64,000 nt of DNA from Flavobacterium plurextorum (GTDB taxonomy: Bacteria; Bacteroidota; Bacteroidia; Flavobacteriales; Flavobacteriaceae): contig NZ_MUHD01000005.1 of assembly GCF_002217395.1 (NCBI RefSeq), forward strand, positions 1 through 64,000, in the 5' to 3' direction. Numbering within the stretch: the stretch's first letter is position 1; the number at the start of each line of letters is the position of its first letter. Made by a program: the position numbers and the translations under genes. Below the pieces are notes generated by a model. The model had not been told where the DNA came from. It was given only the letters and a program-made list of their open reading frames with translations, and did no database searches. This document shows positions 59,340 through 64,000 of the stretch, one piece after another.

Positions 59340-59939
59340 TTAATTATTATAAATAAGGATAAAAATAAGAAATAAATAATCGGATAGTTTTGTTTTTAAA
59401 ATCTTCAAAGCCTTTGTCATGTGGGCTTCAACAGCTTTTAAAGTAACTTGCATTTCTTCGGCGATTTCTGCATTTTTTTTATTCTCAAAGCGTTTTTTTA
59501 TAAAAACTTCTCTGGTTTTAGGAGGAAGATCATTAATCGATTCTTGAATTATATGTTCAAGTTCAGTTAATTCTAAAGTATCAAACTGAAGCGAATTTAA
59601 AACCTCAATATCCAGTTCTCTCTCTTTATAGTTCAATAAATCATTCTTAAACTTATCTTTTACCTTGTTATGACGAATTAAATTCAAACATTTAGATTTG
59701 GCGTAAGTAAACAAAAAAGCCTGAATTCCATTGATCGAATCTACGCTTTCTCTATTTTGCCACAAATGAAGTAAAGCTTCTTGCGCAAGGTTTTCAGCTT
59801 CGTCTGAATCGTAAATAAATTGAACACTAAAAGATTGAATTCGTCTGAAATACTTGTCGTAGAAAAATTTAAACGCAGTTTCATCACCTTCCTTAAAGGA
59901 CAGGAATAGATTTAATTCGAAACTGGTATTATTGTTCAT
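59340..59939 (-). CDS. ECF sigma factor of the SusCD locus
   Basis: 199 aa from ATG 59939. Sigma-70 region 2 (FKEGDETAFKFFYDKYFRRIQSFSVQFIYDSDEAENLAQEALLHLWQNRE) and region 4 (INDLPPKTREVFIKKRFENKKNAEIAEEMQVTLKAVEAHMTKALKIL) of the FecI-like Bacteroidota type. Start chosen at MNNNTSFEL; an upstream start at 59966 would add nine residues with no likeness to relatives. It should direct RNA polymerase to the SusCD promoter when FecR is activated. The hydrophobic C-terminus (LSDYLFLIFILIYNN) is unusual for a soluble sigma factor. Confidence 0.92.
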   Translation of the reverse strand: MNNNTSFELNLFLSFKEGDETAFKFFYDKYFRRIQSFSVQFIYDSDEAENLAQEALLHLWQNRESVDSINGIQAFLFTYAKSKCLNLIRHNKVKDKFKNDLLNYKERELDIEVLNSLQFDTLELTELEHIIQESINDLPPKTREVFIKKRFENKKNAEIAEEMQVTLKAVEAHMTKALKILKTKLSDYLFLIFILIYNN

Positions 59940-60115
59940 TAAACGAAATTTACTTTGAAAAAGCAATATTAAGTAAATTTTGAAAAGTACTTCGATTTGC
60001 TAAGAAAGCGGCAAATATAAAAGTTTATTTATATTAATTCTAAATAAAATTCAAATAAAGATTAATTCGAATGATTTTATTCAGAATAGGTTTATTGTTG
60101 CTGTTTTTTAATCAT

Positions 60116-60251
60116 AGAATTATTTAACCGCAAAGGACACAAAGTTTTTTTAACTTAGGAGGCTTAGTAAAAAAGCAAAGTTCGCAAAGCTTTGTTTAAA
60201 ACTTTGCGAACTTTGTGTAGACCTTAGCGTGCTTTGCGGTTAAATAATTCT
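60116..60251. repeat. CGCAAAG palindromic repeat, full copy
   Basis: AGAATTATTTAACCGCAAAG (60116-60135) and its exact complement (60232-60251) are 20-bp perfect terminal arms of a 136-bp element. Inside are further inverted units (TTCGCAAAG ... CTTTGCGAA). It belongs to the same family as 44245-44376 and 45604-45695 (shared TTAACCGCAAAG ends). The gap between the sigma gene and the ABC permease gene (289 bases) holds this repeat and otherwise AT-rich DNA. Confidence 0.85.
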
Positions 60252-60255
60252 GTGG

Positions 60256-61596
60256 TTAAAAACGTTTAAAATTCCTCCAGCCAAAACCAATCAGCAGTAA
60301 ATTAAAAAGCAATAAGGGTAAAAACGCTTTTACAAAACTATTTTCAGAGTTATCATTAAAAGTTTCAACTTTAAAATTCTCCCATTTTTCTTGATTAACC
60401 GGAGCATTGTCAAATATTTTTGGATAGAAATACAAACGCAGCTTTTCATGAAATTGCGTCGTTTCTTTTAAAAATAAAAGCTGATTTCGTAAATCTGATT
60501 TTGCAATTTCATTCAACTGAATTTGAGTATGAAGCGTTGGAATAAACTGTGCTATAAATTCGCCGGCATTATTGCGCTGCTGCAGTTTAGTTTCTAATTC
60601 TTTTGAATGAACAGCAGATTCATCGTCACCCATTTGCTGCATTGCATAATACCAAAGCCAGCTGAATTCCTTATCAGGCAAAGGATAATTTTTAAACTGC
60701 GGATAATGTTTGTAGAATTTATCCAACGTTTCCTGCTTGTCCATATCCCATTTTTCGTGGTAAGCATTTCTCTGCGTAAGCGTTAATTCTAAAGCCTCAG
60801 GAACTTTGTATGTATTGATGATGTACGTATTAATTCCAGCAGGAAGAATTATAATCAAGAATAACCAAATCGTCAATAGAATGACCGCATTGAAGTTTGA
60901 GTTTTTTTGCAGCGAAACAATAAAAAAACAAACGGCAAACCAAAATAATAAGTACAAAACAGAAAGTCCGTAAAATACCATAAACGATTTGTCAATTGGA
61001 ATTTGTAAAAAGATAACCGCTGCCAAAAGAATCAAAGTCAGAAGTCCAATTAAAATTAAAATTCGGACATAGAATAGTTTCAAGATGTATAAAAAGGTGT
61101 TTGGACTCTGTGTCGCCACAATTTTCCAAGTTCCAGATTCTTTTTCTTCAGAAATAATATTATATGAAAAGGCGATTATCAAAAGCGGAAATAAATACAA
61201 AAGCACAAAACTAAAATCGATATTTCCGGCTAAAAGATTGCTCGGATTATTAAGTTCTGAATCGTATTTCTGAGCTTCGAGACCACGAATAGTAACGCTT
61301 TGAATTGACGGATTTACATCGCGTTGTCCAATTGATAAACTGTTTATAGGCAGTGTTTTATTAACCAGCGAAAACTTGATGTAGTAGAGCAGAAGTCCAA
61401 TTTCGTCTTTATGAAAAGCGGCATTTCTCGCTATATGTTCCTTTTGGTAAATTGCCGCTTCAGTAATATTATTCTGTTGTTTTTCCTGAAACTGATGTCC
61501 AATTAAAAGACTTATAAAGCCAATTGCGAGTAAAAAAAGCAATCCAATTTTGGTGCCTTTCGAACGTATGAAATTTTTAAATAAGAGTACTAACAT
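60256..61596 (-). CDS. ABC-2 type permease (DUF3526 family), second
   Basis: 446 aa. An N-terminal helix (LLFLLAIGFISLLIGHQF), a large extracytoplasmic region, then a group of membrane helices: LLYLFPLLIIAFSYNIISEEKESGTWKIVATQSP carries the ABC-2 permease motif 'E.e.GT..ll..sp'. The helices FYVRILILIGLLTLILLAAVIFL and AVILLTIWLFLIIILPAGI follow, and a final helix precedes the basic end. No ATP-binding gene is in the window. It is one base after the previous permease, so the pair is an operon, probably making a heterodimer. The stop lies 4 bases from the repeat. Confidence 0.86.
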   Translation of the reverse strand: MLVLLFKNFIRSKGTKIGLLFLLAIGFISLLIGHQFQEKQQNNITEAAIYQKEHIARNAAFHKDEIGLLLYYIKFSLVNKTLPINSLSIGQRDVNPSIQSVTIRGLEAQKYDSELNNPSNLLAGNIDFSFVLLYLFPLLIIAFSYNIISEEKESGTWKIVATQSPNTFLYILKLFYVRILILIGLLTLILLAAVIFLQIPIDKSFMVFYGLSVLYLLFWFAVCFFIVSLQKNSNFNAVILLTIWLFLIIILPAGINTYIINTYKVPEALELTLTQRNAYHEKWDMDKQETLDKFYKHYPQFKNYPLPDKEFSWLWYYAMQQMGDDESAVHSKELETKLQQRNNAGEFIAQFIPTLHTQIQLNEIAKSDLRNQLLFLKETTQFHEKLRLYFYPKIFDNAPVNQEKWENFKVETFNDNSENSFVKAFLPLLLFNLLLIGFGWRNFKRF

Positions 61597-61597
61597 A

Positions 61598-63049
61598 TTA
61601 AATGGCTTTTAGGTTTTTAGCAGCAATTCTGATCAAAATAAACAACAGAATTGCCCACAAAAGAATAGAAATAACAGAGGCGATTTCGGTTTTTAAAACC
61701 TCCCAGATGCTTTTAGGTTCATAATGAAATTCTTCAACATCAGCCCAATGTTCCTTACCAATTGTTAAAGGTTTATCGTTAGGCTGCGGTTTTTTATTGC
61801 TGATGTATTTTATTTGTAAAGCATTCATTTTCTGTGCCATTTCATAACGATATTTCTCGGCTTGTTTTTGAAAATCGATGTACGAATCATAATCTGTATT
61901 TGATAATCCCATCGATAGATTTTTCATTGCGATGTAGGGATTTAGGAACGAAACAGCTTTAGAAAAACTATTTTGCTCAGCATAAATTTGCAGAAGATTT
62001 TCTAAATGTTTATTGTAAATATTTGAGCTGATTTTTTCGCCCTCAGTCATAATAAAACCAGAATAATTAAACGGAAGTTTTTGTACGGAATCGACTTTGT
62101 AAACTCTCAATAAAGAATCTTTTATAGCCTTGTAATGCACATCGTTTGGATTATGACTGTCGCCTTGTTTCAAAATGTCTTTTTCGATATCGCTGTTAAA
62201 CTGAATTTTTGAAGGTGCTTCATACAAATACGCTCCAATTGCCTGAGTTGTTCTTGGCAGAATAATGGTAAAAATCAACCAGATTCCAATTAAAGAAACC
62301 AACGCTTTTTTTGATGTTTTGCTTGAAGCTGAAATCAAAACGGCGGCAACACAAAAGAACATCAGATAAATAAAATGGAATGCAATAAACAACAGCATTT
62401 TAATCGATTCATCTGTCGAAATGGAGAAGTTTTGAAGCAGTAACCAAATCAAAACCAAAACAATAATAGTTGGAACAAAAAGAAGCATAACGACGCTTGC
62501 AACGCCTAGGATTTTACCAAGCAAAAGTTGTTTCCAGCTGATTCCTTGACTTAAAAGGATTTTTAAAGTTCCATTTTCCCTTTCATAAGCCACAGAATTA
62601 AATCCAATAAAAAAGATTAATAACGGAAGCAAAACCTGCAAAACCATTGCAATACTGATTTCGCCAAAGCGAAGCATACTGTTTGAGAATCCTGCTTCAG
62701 AGAAATTAGCGGTATTTTGTTTGTGCGCTTCAAGGAAAATCGCATTCCCAAAAAACGGTTCCATTCCAAATTCGAAAACACTTAAAGAGGTACTTTTTCG
62801 AAAAGCAAAATTACCGTAATGCGCCATTCTATGCGGATTTTTATCTGGATTTTTCAACCAGTCTTCGCGGGATTCATGCTGATATTTTTCGCTGGTTTCG
62901 TTTTGACTTTTGTAATTGTCCCAGCCGGAAAACGCTGCAAATAGGAGCAGAGCACCAATAAAAAGTGTAATTACATATATTGCAGCGTTTTTAAAAACAG
63001 AGCTCTTAAAATGTTTAGCAATAAGTATTTCAGTGTGTAATAATTTCAT
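61598..63049 (-). CDS. ABC-2 type permease (DUF3526 family), first
   Basis: 483 aa. Same layout as its partner: N-terminal membrane helix (AAIYVITLFIGALLLFAAFSGW), a large external loop with PHRMAHYGNFAFRKSTSLSVFEFGMEPFFGN (N-rich and 'hygnfAfr..s.ls.fd.G' is a DUF3526 mark), then helices around VLLPLLIFFIGFNSVAYERENGTLKILLSQGISWKQLLLGKILG (ABC-2 motif) and several more. The two permeases need an ATPase not seen here. The TonB-dependent receptor gene ends 191 bases upstream on the same strand, with a 21-bp inverted repeat in between. Confidence 0.86.
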   Translation of the reverse strand: MKLLHTEILIAKHFKSSVFKNAAIYVITLFIGALLLFAAFSGWDNYKSQNETSEKYQHESREDWLKNPDKNPHRMAHYGNFAFRKSTSLSVFEFGMEPFFGNAIFLEAHKQNTANFSEAGFSNSMLRFGEISIAMVLQVLLPLLIFFIGFNSVAYERENGTLKILLSQGISWKQLLLGKILGVASVVMLLFVPTIIVLVLIWLLLQNFSISTDESIKMLLFIAFHFIYLMFFCVAAVLISASSKTSKKALVSLIGIWLIFTIILPRTTQAIGAYLYEAPSKIQFNSDIEKDILKQGDSHNPNDVHYKAIKDSLLRVYKVDSVQKLPFNYSGFIMTEGEKISSNIYNKHLENLLQIYAEQNSFSKAVSFLNPYIAMKNLSMGLSNTDYDSYIDFQKQAEKYRYEMAQKMNALQIKYISNKKPQPNDKPLTIGKEHWADVEEFHYEPKSIWEVLKTEIASVISILLWAILLFILIRIAAKNLKAI

Positions 63050-63080
63050 GTTAATTAAAATTTACCTGTTGAGTGTAATG

Positions 63081-63221
63081 TTTAAACACATAGAAACATA
63101 GCTTTTGGTTGATTTTTACAAGGCGTTTCATTTGTATAAATTCATATAGCTATGTATTAGAAACTAGTTTCTTTCAATTATTTTCTTTAGAAAAAAAAAT
63201 CTATGTTTCTATGTGTTTAAA
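63081..63221. repeat. 141-bp element with 21-bp perfect inverted ends
   Basis: The left end at 63081-63101 (TTTAAACACATAGAAACATA plus G) and the right end at 63201-63221 are exact complements. An inner AGAAACTAGTTTCT palindrome lies between. It occupies the whole gap between the receptor gene and the permease genes, with no ORF. Its size and layout resemble the other repeat elements here, but the sequence is different. Confidence 0.82.
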
Positions 63222-63240
63222 TGTTTCTCACTTCAACGAA

Positions 63241-64000
63241 TTAAAATTTATAAGTTACAGTAAGGCTTGCATTTCTAGGACTTCCCGGAAACAAACGCAA
63301 ATAATTCTGCGCACCAAGCCAATAGGTTTTGTTTAATAAATTGCCAGCATTTACAGCAATCTGTACATTACTTTTACTTGGTTTGTAAAACAAAGCAGCA
63401 TCAAAAATGGTAAAATCAGGAAGTGTAAAATCTCTTGTAAACCAAGGCACTTTACTGCTTTGATATTGAACTCCAAAACCAATTCCGAGATCTTTTAAAA
63501 CAGAGTCAGAAGCAAAGTTGTAACGTGTCCATAAATTGGCGCTGTTTTTTGGTGTATTCTGTTTTCTGGCACCAATTAATGCTGGATTATTGTCTTGAAT
63601 AATTTCGGCATCGATATAACTATACGAAACATTAATCTGCCAGTCAGCCGTAATATATCCGGCAAGATCACACTCAAAACCACGGCTTCGTTCAGCACCT
63701 CTTGTCACCAATAAATCGGGATTTGCAGGATCATTAGCATTCATTAAAATATTACGCTGATTGATTTCGTAAATCGCGGCGTTGAAACTCATCGAATTAT
63801 TTAAAAAAGTCATCTTTACACCTGCTTCTTTCAAATCACTTTCAAGAGGATCAAATAAACTTCCGGCAGGCAAAGTTCCTGTTTGCGGCATTAAAGTTAC
63901 CGTATTTGACTGCGGCTGATAACCTTCAAGATAAGTTGTATAAACATTAATTGCATCGTTTACCGCATACGTGATTCCAACTCTTGGCAATAAAGCCGAT
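63241..64000 (-). CDS. TonB-dependent siderophore-type receptor, C-terminal part (cut by window edge)
   Basis: At least 250 aa of the barrel and the C-terminal end are visible; the rest lies beyond 64000. The 'Met' at 63990 is a TTG leucine codon within the gene (upstream residues S-A-L), so no start is assigned. Marks: PRVGITYAVNDAINVYTTYLEGYQPQS (barrel strand of FpvA/FhuA-type receptors), AGVKMTFLNNSMSFNAAIYEINQRNIL, GAERSRGFECDLAGYITADWQINVSYSYIDA, and the last strands NAGNLLNKTYWLGAQNYLRLFPGSPRN and TVTYKF. It probably takes up an iron-siderophore complex. The ABC-2 permeases follow on the same strand. Confidence 0.88.
   Translation of the reverse strand, partial: SALLPRVGITYAVNDAINVYTTYLEGYQPQSNTVTLMPQTGTLPAGSLFDPLESDLKEAGVKMTFLNNSMSFNAAIYEINQRNILMNANDPANPDLLVTRGAERSRGFECDLAGYITADWQINVSYSYIDAEIIQDNNPALIGARKQNTPKNSANLWTRYNFASDSVLKDLGIGFGVQYQSSKVPWFTRDFTLPDFTIFDAALFYKPSKSNVQIAVNAGNLLNKTYWLGAQNYLRLFPGSPRNASLTVTYKF

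Noticed and set aside
60000..60115. Search for a small RNA gene before the repeat
   Set aside because: AT-rich with no stable fold or promoter-terminator pair that I can see.
63109..63336. 75-codon plus-strand frame
   Set aside because: It lies over the 141-bp repeat and the antisense of the receptor gene end.

Overview
The window is a chromosomal piece of a member of the Bacteroidota, most likely a Flavobacterium. The evidence is AT-rich DNA, a PorQ type IX secretion protein, a SusC/SusD pair driven by an ECF sigma factor and a FecR protein, two BlaI/M56 pairs, very weak Shine-Dalgarno sequences, and promoters of the Bacteroidota form (TTTG or TTG, about 19 bases, TAnnTTTG). No prophage, IS transposase or CRISPR array is visible. 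The accessory character comes from dispersed palindromic repeats and a few small gene modules.

Layout. 1-600: end of an rRNA operon (23S 3' end, 5S, tRNA-Phe, tRNA-Leu). 700-3200: DUF1569 protein, NTF2-like protein, endonuclease III, alpha/beta hydrolase. 3300-10600: glycogen block glgA-glgC-glgB followed by a GH31 alpha-glucosidase. 10600-13000: M48 lipoprotein peptidase and a UMF1-type MFS permease. 13000-16000 (minus): ECF sigma factor, membrane anti-sigma-like protein, and two beta-rich exported proteins (DUF4097-like and GIN domain). 16300-23400: lon, porQ, two tandem L,D-transpeptidase-like proteins, cmk, nucleoside permease. 23500-24200: toxin-antitoxin pair. 24400-28900: rpsA, orphan ExbD, fasciclin protein, RhtA-like exporter, a 46-codon gene. 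29000-33200 (minus): two tandem BlaI/M56 modules with a candidate operator array. 33300-38500: MFS, DUF1684, TatD, tcdA, HAD phosphatase, DUF2911. 38500-40450 (minus): two outer-membrane proteins. 40700-49250: metal-efflux block with a Cys/His-rich exported protein, CzcA-like RND pump, TolC-type channel, membrane-fusion lipoprotein and P-type ATPase. 49300-50450 (minus): tautomerase-like and VOC proteins. 50650-59950 (minus): ECF sigma, FecR, SusC, SusD, surface lipoprotein and di-haem peroxidase. 60250-64000 (minus): two ABC-2 permeases and the 3' part of a TonB-dependent siderophore-type receptor cut by the window edge.

How it works together. GlgC, GlgA and GlgB make glycogen, and the GH31 enzyme probably trims alpha-glucans. 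The pump motif DFG-DGA-E, the His-rich stretches and the CPC ATPase suggest zinc/cobalt/cadmium export rather than copper. The SusC protein carries an STN signalling domain, so substrate binding can be relayed through FecR to the sigma factor. The locus has no glycan-degrading enzyme but does contain a di-haem peroxidase.

Most notable observations. (1) One palindromic repeat family covers the cusA/czcA-like stop codon and the signal-peptide region of the channel gene, and a second copy encodes most of the lipoprotein signal peptide of the fusion protein. (2) A duplicated BlaI/M56 system has C-termini that have diverged completely, and a candidate operator made of 20-bp-phased dyads overlaps its promoter. 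(3) An orphan ExbD has serine in place of the essential membrane aspartate. (4) The sigma/FecR/SusCD/di-haem peroxidase locus has an unknown substrate. I found nothing I can defend as a wholly new defence or mobile system.
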